Shown here: one piece after another, positions 26,650 to 35,082 of the stretch
How positions within the stretch are numbered: the first letter of the stretch is position 1
Layout: each line of letters opens with the position of its first letter
DNA from: Pseudohalioglobus sediminis
GTDB taxonomy: Bacteria; Pseudomonadota; Gammaproteobacteria; Pseudomonadales; Halieaceae
Reading direction: 5' to 3'
DNA length: 64,000 bases
NCBI RefSeq assembly: GCF_008370495.1
Contig: NZ_VTUX01000001.1
Coordinates: 434,001 to 498,000 of the forward strand
Notes under the pieces: generated by a model
What the model was told of the DNA's origin: nothing
What the model saw: only the letters and a program-made list of their open reading frames with translations
Database searches by the model: none
Position numbers and translations under genes: made by a program

Positions 26650-27793
26650 TTTTATCTCCACTGGCAATGGCGCCCCCCTCGCTCAGGGCGTCGAGCTCCT
26701 GTCTCGCAAAACCCATCTCCAGAAGCACTGCGCGCGTGTCCTCGCCGGGGATGGAGCCGGCGTTACGCACCGCCGAGGGCGTGCGCGAGAAACGTGGCGC
26801 CGGCGCCGGCTGGGTCACACCATCTACTTCGATATACGTCTGGCGTGCCACGTTGGCCGGGTGCGCGGGGGCGTCGACCAGGTTGAGCACCGGGGCAAAA
26901 CAGACATCGGTTCCCTCCATCAGCTCACACCACTGGGCCTGTGTCTTCTGCCGGAATACCGCGGCGATCTTTTCCTTCTGCTGAGGCCACAATGCCGGAT
27001 TATTCTGCTCGGCGAAATCCTCATCCGACAGGCCGGCCTTTTCTTTCAGCAGGGCATAGAATTGCGGCTCGATGGAACCGATAGAAATGTATTCACCGTC
27101 AGCGCATTCATAGGTGTCGTAGAAAAAGGCGCCGCCGTCGAGCAGGTTGCTCTCGCGCTGGCTGGCGTCCCACATGCCCATGGCCTCAAACCCGTGGAAC
27201 ATCCACATCAGCTGGGCTGCGCCGTCCACCATGGCTGCGTCAATGACCTGGCCCTTGCCGGAGTTCGCGGTCTCCAGCAGCGCAGCGAGAATGCCGTTCA
27301 CCATCAGCATGCCACCGCCACCCATGTCACCCACGAGATTCAGCGGCGGCACCGGCTTTTCGCCCTTGCGACCCATCGCGTAAAGGGCCCCGGTGATGGA
27401 GATATAGTTGATGTCGTGGCCGGCAGCCTGTGCCAGCGGACCGTCCTGGCCCCAGCCAGTCATGCGCGCGAAGATAATCTTCGGGTTGCGTTCCAAACAC
27501 ACATCCGGCCCGATACCCAGTTTCTCGCAGACACCCGGGCGCATGGGGTCGATAATCACATCGGCGTTTTCCACCATGCGCAGCAGGGTTTCCACACCTG
27601 CGGGATCTTTCAGGTTCAGCGCCACGGACTTCTTGCCGCGGTTACTGACGTCCTTCATCTGCCCGCCGCCGACGGTTCCGGCACGATCGATGCGGATGAC
27701 CTCCGCGCCCATATCCGCCAGGATCATACCCCCCATTGGAGCGGGACCGATGCCCGCCAGTTCCAAAACTGTGTAGCCGTTCAACGGTCCCAT
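26642..27793 (-). CDS. Alpha-methylacyl-CoA racemase (CaiB/BaiF family)
   Basis: 383 residues from ATG 27793, which has GGAG 6 nt upstream; a longer in-frame extension to 27895 overlaps the SDR gene and is rejected. The N-terminus LNGYTVLELAGIGPAPMGGMILADMGAEVIRIDRAG is characteristic. The proton-relay residues of Mycobacterium tuberculosis MCR fall at the same numbers: His126 in AAGHDINYIS and Asp156 in NLVGDMGGGG. The GALYAMG and DGAQAAQLMW-like helices also fit. The enzyme interconverts (2R)- and (2S)-methylacyl-CoA so that branched chains from isoprenoids or sterol side chains can enter beta-oxidation. Its neighbours are a dehydrogenase, an HSD10-like SDR and a crotonase, matching that role. 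Confidence 0.93.
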   Translation of the reverse strand: MGPLNGYTVLELAGIGPAPMGGMILADMGAEVIRIDRAGTVGGGQMKDVSNRGKKSVALNLKDPAGVETLLRMVENADVIIDPMRPGVCEKLGIGPDVCLERNPKIIFARMTGWGQDGPLAQAAGHDINYISITGALYAMGRKGEKPVPPLNLVGDMGGGGMLMVNGILAALLETANSGKGQVIDAAMVDGAAQLMWMFHGFEAMGMWDASQRESNLLDGGAFFYDTYECADGEYISIGSIEPQFYALLKEKAGLSDEDFAEQNNPALWPQQKEKIAAVFRQKTQAQWCELMEGTDVCFAPVLNLVDAPAHPANVARQTYIEVDGVTQPAPAPRFSRTPSAVRNAGSIPGEDTRAVLLEMGFARQELDALSEGGAIASGDKND

Positions 27794-27803
27794 AGTGAGC
27801 TCC

Positions 27804-28577
27804 TTAGCGAGGCTGCATGCGGATGGCACCGTCCAGGCGGATGCACTCTGCATTGAGGTAATCGTTCTCGGCGATAAATACCGACAGGTGCGCAATTTCC
27901 GCAGGCTTGCCCAGGCGCTGCGGGTAGCACACGGAGGCCTCGAGCGATTTGTAAGCTGCTTCCGGCAGGGACTCGAACAACGGCGTGTGAATCAGGCCGG
28001 GCACGATCGTGTTGACGCGAATGCCATAGCTGGCCAGGTCGCGGGCCATGGGCACTGTCATGCCGATCACACCGCCCTTGGTGGCGGAGTAGGCAACCTG
28101 ACCAACCTGGCCCTCATAGCCGGCCACGGAAGCGGTGTTGATGATGACGCCACGGCCGCCGTCGTCATTGATGGTGTCGTTTTTGGACATCTGCTCGGCG
28201 GCGTAGCGGGACACGTTGAAGGTGCCGGTCAGGTTGATGGCGATCACCGGGTCCCATTGTTCTATGGGGAACACGCCGTTCTTGCCGTAGGTCTTGGCAG
28301 CGCTGCCGATGCCGGCAAAATTATTGACCACGTGCAGGGCGCCAAATTTCTCCACGACCTCGGCAACGGCGTTCCTGACGCTCTCCTCATCGGCCACGTT
28401 CACGCTCCAGAAGGCGACGTTGTCGGCACCGAGGTCGTCAATCACAGCCTGGGCGCGGTCAGCATTGAGGTCAAAAATCGCGACCTTCATACCCTTGGCC
28501 ACGTAAGCTTCAACGGTGCCCTGGCCCAGGCCGGATGCGCCACCGGTGACAATTGCTACTTTTCCGTTCAGATCCAT
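27804..28577 (-). CDS. 3-hydroxyacyl-CoA dehydrogenase, HSD10-like SDR
   Basis: 257-residue classical SDR. The NAD site is TGGASGLG (11-18), the catalytic triad Ser150, Tyr163, Lys167 (NTASVAGYEG...YSATKGG). The segment AGIGSAAKTYGKNGVFPIEQWDPVIAINLTGTFNVSRYAAEQM aligns in pattern with human HSD17B10/type-II 3-hydroxyacyl-CoA dehydrogenase (AGIAVASKTYN...). This subgroup oxidises 3-hydroxy and 3-hydroxy-2-methylacyl-CoA. Start ATG 28577 behind GGAG. The stop lies 10 bp before the racemase start and the start is 36 bp after the dehydrogenase stop, so it is in the same operon. It is expected to catalyse the third step of beta-oxidation of methyl-branched acyl-CoA. Confidence 0.93.
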   Translation of the reverse strand: MDLNGKVAIVTGGASGLGQGTVEAYVAKGMKVAIFDLNADRAQAVIDDLGADNVAFWSVNVADEESVRNAVAEVVEKFGALHVVNNFAGIGSAAKTYGKNGVFPIEQWDPVIAINLTGTFNVSRYAAEQMSKNDTINDDGGRGVIINTASVAGYEGQVGQVAYSATKGGVIGMTVPMARDLASYGIRVNTIVPGLIHTPLFESLPEAAYKSLEASVCYPQRLGKPAEIAHLSVFIAENDYLNAECIRLDGAIRMQPR

Positions 28578-28613
28578 TTTGGTTCTCCTGTTGCGAAATG
28601 GTTTGGTGTTTAT

Positions 28614-29789
28614 TCAGAAGTTGCGTGTATTGAAGGGGACGTAGTCATCCCCCAGGCAGTCTCGGCTGATGATCAGTTTCATCACCTCGGAGCTGCCGGC
28701 GTAGATGGGGGAAATCATCGCATCGGTCAGCTGGCGGCTGATCGGGTATTCGTCCATGTAGCCGTGACCACCGTGCATCTGTACGCCCACCTGGGCTGCC
28801 TTGACCTGAAGCTCGGACGTCGCCAGTTTACCCTTGGCAGCATCCACCGCGGTAAGCTGTCCCGCATTGAATGCACTGACGCACTGGTCTACATAGTTTT
28901 GTGTGATATCCAGTTCCGTGCGCAGCTCAGCCAGCTTGAACTGGGTGTTCTGGAAGGCACTGATGGGCTTGCCGAAGGCCTTGCGTTGCTGCACGTAATC
29001 GGCAGTCAGGTCCCAGGACAGCTGCGCAGCCGCCAGGTACCCGATCATACCCAGCAGGCGCTCTTCGGCGAGCCCCTCCATCAGGTAAACAAAGCCCTTG
29101 CCGGGCTCACCGAGGACGTTTTCCTTCGGTACTTTTACATCATTGAAAAACAACTCCGCCGTGTCCTGCCCCTTGAGCCCCATCTTCTTCAGGTTGCGGC
29201 CGCGCTCGAAGCCCTCCATGCCTCGCTCCACCAGGAACAGGGTCATGTGGTAGGGGTTGTTCTCCGGGTCGGTTTTTGCCGCCACCAGGACCAGGTCGGC
29301 ATTAATGCCATTGGAAATAAACGTCTTGGAACCGTTGAGCACCCAGTGATCGTCCTTTTCCACGGCGTTTGAGCGCATGCCCGACAGGTCCGACCCCGCA
29401 TCGGGCTCGGTCATGGCAATAGCGAGAATGGTCTCGCCACTGACACACCCGGGCAGGAAACGCTCGCACTGTTCTTCACTGCCGAATCGCGTCAGGTAGG
29501 GACCCACCAGGCGGCTGTGCAGGTTGGCGAACCAGTCCCCGGCGCGCGCGTAGGTGGTCTCCTCGATGATGATCTGGTCGTAGCGAATATCGTAGTCACC
29601 GATCCCACCGTATTTCTCGTCCGGCCAGAACATGAGAAAGCCCTGCTCCCCCGCTTTGCGGAAAGCTTCACGATCGACTATTCCGGCCTCACGCCAGGCC
29701 TCCATATGTGGCACAATCTCGCTGGCAAGGAATTTACGGTAAGCGTCGCGGAACATGTTCTGTTCCTCGGTGAAGTTTCTCGGCAGCAT
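28614..29789 (-). CDS. Acyl-CoA dehydrogenase, LCAD-type
   Basis: 391 residues with the acyl-CoA dehydrogenase hallmarks AIAMTEPDAGSDLSGM and VLNGSKTFISNG (FAD and substrate contacts), KKMGLKGQDT, AAQVGVQMHGGHGYMDEYPISRQLTDA and IYAGSSEVMKLIISR. The usual catalytic Glu of the C-terminal YEG motif is Ala (IYAGSS). However, the alternative catalytic Glu of long-chain and isovaleryl dehydrogenases is present in GLAEERLLG (Glu243 by my count), so the enzyme should be active on long or branched acyl-CoA. It is the first gene of the minus-strand operon with SDR, racemase and hydratase. A 9-bp-arm dyad lies in the intergenic region upstream (29822-29867). Confidence 0.95.
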   Translation of the reverse strand: MLPRNFTEEQNMFRDAYRKFLASEIVPHMEAWREAGIVDREAFRKAGEQGFLMFWPDEKYGGIGDYDIRYDQIIIEETTYARAGDWFANLHSRLVGPYLTRFGSEEQCERFLPGCVSGETILAIAMTEPDAGSDLSGMRSNAVEKDDHWVLNGSKTFISNGINADLVLVAAKTDPENNPYHMTLFLVERGMEGFERGRNLKKMGLKGQDTAELFFNDVKVPKENVLGEPGKGFVYLMEGLAEERLLGMIGYLAAAQLSWDLTADYVQQRKAFGKPISAFQNTQFKLAELRTELDITQNYVDQCVSAFNAGQLTAVDAAKGKLATSELQVKAAQVGVQMHGGHGYMDEYPISRQLTDAMISPIYAGSSEVMKLIISRDCLGDDYVPFNTRNF

Positions 29790-29821
29790 ATGGGAACACC
29801 TCTAAATCTAGCTGTATCGAA

Positions 29822-29867
29822 GGCCGGTCAGTATGGTTAGCGCTCTCCCGGCCAACAATGACCGGCC
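29822..29867. promoter_or_regulatory. Inverted repeat between the beta-oxidation operon and the GGDEF gene
   Basis: Arms GGCCGGTCA (29822-29830) and TGACCGGCC (29859-29867) are perfectly complementary over 9 bp with a 28-bp spacer. It lies in the divergent gap 29790-29916, about 30 bp upstream of the acyl-CoA dehydrogenase start and 50 bp upstream of the GGDEF gene. It could be a paired operator for a TetR/GntR-type regulator or an RNA hairpin; no T-tract follows. Confidence 0.35.
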
Positions 29868-29916
29868 CCGACAAATTAATTGACTGGAACTGACAGCGGA
29901 CTGATACGACCTGCGC

Positions 29917-31089
29917 ATGGTAGACATTTTTCCAGAAAACTGGGCTGTATTGCTGCTGGGGCTGCTGTTCCTGCTGACCCTGGCACAGCTGCTGGTGACC
30001 TACGTGTTGAGCGACTCCGTCACGCCTCCGGCTGGCGTCGGGCTGTTCACCGTGTATTTTATGGCCACCCTGCTGGGCTGGATTGCCTTCAGCCTGCAGC
30101 AGAACACCGGCATGCCCATGGCCGTCGATGTGCCGGCTGTGGCAGCCATCCTCAACAGCTACCTGCTGTTCCTCGCTGCGGGACAGCGCGCACGCGACCC
30201 TCGCGGGCGCATCGCCCTGGGCATTGCCTGCCTGCTGGGCTGCCTGAGTGTTTTCTTCCTGTTACCCAAAGCCATGTACCTGACACAGAGCGGCCTGTCA
30301 GGCCTGTTCTTTGCTGCCACGGGCCTGCTCTGTGGTCGACGGGCCCTGTCCAAGCGTAACGTGGGCGATGCGATTATTGCCGGCGCTGCCGCGCTGGTCG
30401 TGGTCGCGGTTCCCGTGGCCCATTACCAGTTGCTGGTCGGCGATGACATGCGACTGGCTCGTGTAATCACCTTTGGCGCCTATGTCTGGTGCTTTGCCCT
30501 GCTCGTGGTGGGGTTTCTTACCAGCGTACTGTTCGAGTACCAGCAGCATTTGTCGCACCTGGCCACGGAAGACCCGATGACCGGCCTGCTCAACCGCCGC
30601 GGCCTCGGCGATACCCTGCGCATCAGCCTGGCCAAGGCCAATCGTGAAGACATCGAGACCGCCGCGATCATGGTCGACATCGACCACTTCCAGAATGTTA
30701 ACGACAGCTTCGGTCACGAGGCCGGCGACTACGTGCTGCGTGAAGTGGCCGCCACCCTGGACCGGCTCAGCCGGTCCAGTGACGCGGTAGCACGGATTGG
30801 CGGCGAGGAATTCGTGCTGGTCCTGCCCGACACCGACCTGGCATCCGCACGTGTGCTCGCCGAGCGTATCTGCAATGCGCTGGGCGAGCGCCCGCTGCTT
30901 GTCGATCAGCAGCGCATACCGATAACTGTCAGCCTTGGCGTCGCGTCGCTGCGTGGCAATATCACCCTGGACGAACTGTGCCGGGAATCCGATCGCGCGA
31001 TGTACCTGGCCAAGCGCAGCGGCCGCAATCGCGTGGCCTCCGTGGAGCCGAACACAATGCACCTGAGCAATACCGGCAAGGTGGGCTGA
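29917..31089 (+). CDS. Membrane-bound diguanylate cyclase (GGDEF)
   Basis: 390 residues. The first about 205 residues form six to seven hydrophobic helices (WAVLLLGLLFLLTLAQLLVTYVL, GLFTVYFMATLLGWIAF and others) with short loops, a membrane sensor of unknown ligand. The GGDEF domain starts at about TEDPMTGLLNRRGLGD. The catalytic signature is GGEEF at 295-299. The inhibitory I-site RSSD (286-289) lies exactly five residues before it, so product inhibition by c-di-GMP is retained. There is no EAL domain. The stop is 3 nt before the AraC-type regulator start, so the two are co-translated. Makes c-di-GMP from two GTP; here possibly tuned to membrane lipid or carbon state (inference from context only). 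Confidence 0.94.
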   Translation: MVDIFPENWAVLLLGLLFLLTLAQLLVTYVLSDSVTPPAGVGLFTVYFMATLLGWIAFSLQQNTGMPMAVDVPAVAAILNSYLLFLAAGQRARDPRGRIALGIACLLGCLSVFFLLPKAMYLTQSGLSGLFFAATGLLCGRRALSKRNVGDAIIAGAAALVVVAVPVAHYQLLVGDDMRLARVITFGAYVWCFALLVVGFLTSVLFEYQQHLSHLATEDPMTGLLNRRGLGDTLRISLAKANREDIETAAIMVDIDHFQNVNDSFGHEAGDYVLREVAATLDRLSRSSDAVARIGGEEFVLVLPDTDLASARVLAERICNALGERPLLVDQQRIPITVSLGVASLRGNITLDELCRESDRAMYLAKRSGRNRVASVEPNTMHLSNTGKVG

Positions 31090-31092
31090 ACG

Positions 31093-32100
31093 GTGTCCAC
31101 GCGCGATGTTTCCATCTCCGTCTACTTCGCTCGCGCAGTGCTGAAGAACGCCGTGGCACGGGGGCTGGAACCGATCAGCCTGTTGCGGCACAGCCGCATA
31201 TCACCGCGCCTGCTGCTGGAGGACGATGCCCGCGTCTCCGTTGAGCGCTTCGCCGACCTGCAGGTCAATACCATGCTGGCCATGAACGACGAGGCGCTGG
31301 GCTACGCGTCCCGGCCCATGCCCGTTGGCTGCTGGTCGATGATGTGCCACGCGGTAATGGGTTGCGAAACCCTGGGGCAGGCGATGGCGCGCTACTGCCG
31401 CTTCTTCCAGCTGTTTGAGTGCGGTGTGCACCCCGAGTTTATGGTCGACGACGAGACGGCCCTGATCAGGGTGATCACCGCAGATGACCATGCGTCACCG
31501 GATCCGTACATGGTGGAGTTGATGCTGTTCAACGCCCACCGTTTTTTCAGCTGGTTGATCCGGGAGCACCTGCCGCTGCAGAGTGCGCAGCTGGCCTACC
31601 CGCCGGCAACCCAGCTGCGCGAATATCGCGCCATGTTCCTCGGCAATCCGATGGAGTTCGAGCAGGCACATTCACAGCTGGTGTTTTCCAGCGCACTGCT
31701 GGACCGCCGTGTTACCCAGACTGAACAGACCCTGCGCCATTTCCTGCGCCATCCGACGCTGATGCTGTTGACCCAGACCTATGACCAGAACAGCTGGACA
31801 GCGCAGGTCCGTGAAGCCGTGCACCAGAACCTGATGGACATGCCTGAACTCAACGATGTCGCCGCCATGCTGGATGTGCACCCGCAGACACTTAGGCGTC
31901 GGCTATCCGCAGAGGGCACCACCTTCAAGGAAGTCAAAAGCCAGGTGCGGCGGGATACCGCCCTGCACTTCCTGGGCAAGCAGGGACTGTCCATCGAGGA
32001 AATCGCCCATCGCGCCGGCTTTTCGGAATCCTCGGCCTTCATCCGCGCGTTCAAGGGCTGGACCGGCGTCACCCCCTATACCTATCGCAAGGGCCTGTAG
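31093..32100 (+). CDS. AraC-family transcriptional regulator (arabinose-binding/OruR-type N-domain)
   Basis: 335 residues from GTG 31093 with AAGGTGGG 9 nt upstream. Residues about 15-200 match the AraC-binding-domain type found in OruR/ArgR-like regulators (LLEDDARVSVERFADLQ, GCWSMMCHAVMGCETLGQAMARYCRFFQLFECGV). The C-terminal about 100 residues hold two helix-turn-helix motifs: LNDVAAMLDVHPQTLRRRLSAEGTTFKEVKSQVRRDTALHFL and SIEEIAHRAGFSESSAFIRAFKGWTGVTPYTYRK. It follows the GGDEF gene by 3 nt, an arrangement linking c-di-GMP synthesis to a transcription factor. Target genes unknown; the nearby acyl-CoA operons are candidates. Confidence 0.93.
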   Translation: MSTRDVSISVYFARAVLKNAVARGLEPISLLRHSRISPRLLLEDDARVSVERFADLQVNTMLAMNDEALGYASRPMPVGCWSMMCHAVMGCETLGQAMARYCRFFQLFECGVHPEFMVDDETALIRVITADDHASPDPYMVELMLFNAHRFFSWLIREHLPLQSAQLAYPPATQLREYRAMFLGNPMEFEQAHSQLVFSSALLDRRVTQTEQTLRHFLRHPTLMLLTQTYDQNSWTAQVREAVHQNLMDMPELNDVAAMLDVHPQTLRRRLSAEGTTFKEVKSQVRRDTALHFLGKQGLSIEEIAHRAGFSESSAFIRAFKGWTGVTPYTYRKGL

Positions 32101-32265
32101 GCGTCCCGCCATCACCAGTTTATCGCCCTGCGGGCGCGCGCAGAGCACCACTGCCTTCCCCACCACGTATACACAGACTGCGAACACGGCAGGCGGTCAT
32201 GTGATGGGTTTGCATCGGCCGCTTTTGAACTATAGTTAGTCTGCACAAGCCACCAAGGAGCGCAC

Positions 32266-35076
32266 GTGTTGGGGAAAGTTGTTCGGGTACTGCTGGCGAT
32301 CTACGTCGCCTATGTCCTTGTTGTCGTCCTGTTGTTAATGCCCGCTGTCAATTTCATGGCGCCGCGCTACGTGGAGGAGAATTACGGGCGCGAACTGCGC
32401 ACCGACCTCATATTGTTCAACCCCTTCACCTTCAATGCCGAGATTCGTGGCGCCAGCCTCAGCGAACCGGACGGCAGCGCCTTCGCCGGTGTCGACCGGG
32501 CCAACGTCGACCTGTCGCTCGCCAGCCTGACCCGCCCCGGCGTGGTGCTGGACGGGGTGGGCGTTCGCGGCCTGCGCCTGCAACTACGCCGCACCGACAC
32601 TGACACCTACAACTTTTCCGACCTGCTGCCGCCACCATCGGAGGACACCGCGGAGGCGAGTGAGACCACCATACCCGCAATCACCATCGATCTGCTGGTG
32701 TTCACCGCCGAGCGCATCGATATCAGCGACGAGGCGCGGGATGAGCCCTTCCAAACGCACTATGACGGCATCGATATCGCCGTTACCGATCTGTCCACGG
32801 TCATTGAGGAGGGTAAGCCCTACCGCGTACTGGCACGCGATGAGAGCGGCGGCGAGCTGGAATGGTCTGGCACGGTCTCCATACCCCAGGCCCGCAGCGA
32901 GGGCAGGCTGCGCGTGAGCGACCTGAGCCTGGTGCCACTGTGGCGCTTCGCCGAACCCTGGCTGCACTTCGAGTTGCGTCGCGGCCTGCTGAACGTGGCC
33001 GGAGACTACACGGTAAGCTGGGGCGATGGCCTCGACTACCAGGTGGACAATGGACGCGTCAGCCTGTTGTCACTGGATATTGCGCCCCAGGCCCCGGATT
33101 CGCTAGCGGATACGGCTGTCGTCATGGATCAGCTGGAGGTGGCTGGCATCAGCGTGAACGGCGCCGGGCAGCGGGTCCACATCAGCGGTGTCACCGTGGA
33201 CGGCCTCAACGTGGCCGGCTGGAGTGAAGGTGAGCAGGTCAGCCTGCTGCACCTGTTCGCCACCGACAAACTGCCCGCGACCAGCCCGGAACCTGCAGCC
33301 GATGATGATACCCCCGCCTGGAGCGCATCGCTCGACGACTTCGCGCTGCAAAACAGCTATGTCAGCTGGCGCTCCGAGTACACCGACCCGCCGACGGTAG
33401 TGCTGTCCCCCCTCACTGCCAGCGCCAGCAATATTGCCTGGCCGCCGCGGGATGACAGCCCCCTGTCGCTTTCGCTCGCCGTGAACGACACCACCCAACT
33501 ACAGATAAGCGGCGCCCTGAACCTGGACAGCGGAGCTGGCGAGTTCAGTTACCAGTTGCAGACGCTGCCCCTGCCCTGGTTCAACCCCAACCTCCCCAAG
33601 GCACTGAAAGCCACCCTTACCGATGGGCAGCTGGATGTGACCGGCGCGCTGAGCCTGGCAGAGTTCATGCCTGTGCTGGTGGAAGTCGACGGCGCTGTCA
33701 CCAACTTCGCGGGCAAGATCGAAGGCGCTGAAGACGCCATAACGCGCTGGGACAGTGTGCGCTGGGAGGCATTAGAGGTCGATCTCTCAGAACGCACGGT
33801 CTTCATGCGCAAGCTGCTGATACACAATTACGAAGGCCGCGTGCACATCATGAAGGACGGCAGCATCAACGCTTCCAAGGTCTGGCAGGAGGAGCTGGGG
33901 GACCGGGCGGAAGAAATCGCCCATGACCTGGAGCTGGATCGTCCCTGGCAGGTCAACATACCGGAAATCCTGGTGACCGAAAGTGCCATCGACTTTATGG
34001 ACGAAAGCCTGCCCATACCTTTCCGCACCGTGATCGGCGATGTCAACGGTGAGATCACCGACATCAGTTCAGCGCCCGGCAGCAACACCAGTGTGGACAT
34101 CAAGGGCTCAGTAGACGGTTATGCGCCCGTTACCCTCAATGGCACCGCGGCGCCCTTTGACGAGCCGCCCGGGCTGAATTTGCAGCTGGTCTTCACCGGT
34201 GTCGACATGGTGTTGCTGACCCCTTACTCGGGCACCTACGCCGGCAGGGAAATCGAGCGCGGCCTGCTGAACCTCGACCTCGCCTACAGCCTCGACAACA
34301 ACCACCTGGAAGGCGACAACAAGATACTCATCGACCAGCTGAAACTCGGCGAGGCGGTAGACAGCGACAAGGCCGTCGACCTGCCACTGGACCTGGCACT
34401 GGCCCTGCTGACCGACATGAGTGGCGTAATCGACCTGCAGATCCCGGTAGAGGGTGACGTGGACAACCCCGAGTTTGCCCTTGGCAGCGTCATCGCCGGG
34501 GCGGTGATGAACCTGATTACCAAGGCCGTGACCGCGCCCTTCGCGCTTCTTGGCAGCCTGGTTGGCACCGAGGACGACCTGCAAAGGGTGGGTATTCCCA
34601 GCGGCAGTGCCGAGCTCAATGACGCCTCCAAAAAGAAACTCGGCATATTGTATGAAGCGCTGTCGCAGCGCCCGGGCCTGACCCTCGTCATCAGCGGCCA
34701 GCTCAACCTGGACCCGGACACGCGCGCGCTGCAGAAGGCCGCACTGGAGCAGGAACTGCTGGATAACGGACTGTCGGCCCAGGCGCTGGCTGAGCGCAAC
34801 GCGGACTACCTGCAGGCGGTAGAGAAGAAATATGCAGCCCTGGGCGCCGATGTCGGCGAAACCAGCTTCAACCAGCGCTACGAGGCAGTGCTTGCCAGTA
34901 TCAACATCAGTGCCGAGCAATTGCGCCAGCTGACCCAGGCCCGCGCAGTGGCCAGCAAGGACTACCTGGTGAATGAACTGGGCATGCCGGCGGACCGGGC
35001 CGTGATCGAGCAGTCCGCGGAACTGGACATGGAGGCCCAGGTATTCAGCGGTGTGGTGCTCGACCTCGAGCCCTGA
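32266..35076 (+). CDS. DUF748 (AsmA-like) envelope protein
   Basis: 936 residues, start GTG 32266 with AAGGAG 5 nt upstream. One N-terminal membrane helix (VVRVLLAIYVAYVLVVVLLLMPAVNFM) anchors a very long periplasmic part. The region after the anchor (PRYVEENYGRELRTDLILFNPFTFNAEIRGASLSEPDG) is the DUF748 signature. It is followed by repeated beta-rich segments typical of AsmA/TamB-like bridge proteins (ALEVDLSERTVFMRKLLIHNYEGRVHIMKDGSINASKVW). A C-terminal helical hairpin rich in Leu/Ala/Glu covers about 800-900. Such proteins are thought to carry phospholipid across the periplasm; for DUF748 itself this is inference. Monocistronic, convergent with sprT (6 bp between the stops). Confidence 0.88.
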   Translation: MLGKVVRVLLAIYVAYVLVVVLLLMPAVNFMAPRYVEENYGRELRTDLILFNPFTFNAEIRGASLSEPDGSAFAGVDRANVDLSLASLTRPGVVLDGVGVRGLRLQLRRTDTDTYNFSDLLPPPSEDTAEASETTIPAITIDLLVFTAERIDISDEARDEPFQTHYDGIDIAVTDLSTVIEEGKPYRVLARDESGGELEWSGTVSIPQARSEGRLRVSDLSLVPLWRFAEPWLHFELRRGLLNVAGDYTVSWGDGLDYQVDNGRVSLLSLDIAPQAPDSLADTAVVMDQLEVAGISVNGAGQRVHISGVTVDGLNVAGWSEGEQVSLLHLFATDKLPATSPEPAADDDTPAWSASLDDFALQNSYVSWRSEYTDPPTVVLSPLTASASNIAWPPRDDSPLSLSLAVNDTTQLQISGALNLDSGAGEFSYQLQTLPLPWFNPNLPKALKATLTDGQLDVTGALSLAEFMPVLVEVDGAVTNFAGKIEGAEDAITRWDSVRWEALEVDLSERTVFMRKLLIHNYEGRVHIMKDGSINASKVWQEELGDRAEEIAHDLELDRPWQVNIPEILVTESAIDFMDESLPIPFRTVIGDVNGEITDISSAPGSNTSVDIKGSVDGYAPVTLNGTAAPFDEPPGLNLQLVFTGVDMVLLTPYSGTYAGREIERGLLNLDLAYSLDNNHLEGDNKILIDQLKLGEAVDSDKAVDLPLDLALALLTDMSGVIDLQIPVEGDVDNPEFALGSVIAGAVMNLITKAVTAPFALLGSLVGTEDDLQRVGIPSGSAELNDASKKKLGILYEALSQRPGLTLVISGQLNLDPDTRALQKAALEQELLDNGLSAQALAERNADYLQAVEKKYAALGADVGETSFNQRYEAVLASINISAEQLRQLTQARAVASKDYLVNELGMPADRAVIEQSAELDMEAQVFSGVVLDLEP

Positions 35077-35082
35077 CCGGGC

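Noticed and set aside
26384-29372. Two long plus-strand frames (490 and 525 codons) opposite the beta-oxidation operon
   Set aside because: Minus-strand genes have intact catalytic motifs and overlapping starts and stops; the plus frames are compositional shadows.
28614-29789. Inactive acyl-CoA dehydrogenase because YEG Glu is Ala
   Set aside because: The alternative catalytic Glu in helix G (EERLL) is present, as in isovaleryl- and long-chain dehydrogenases.
32124-32136. Short hairpin cgccc-tgc-gggcg after the AraC-type gene
   Set aside because: Only 5 bp of stem and no T-tract; too weak to call a terminator.
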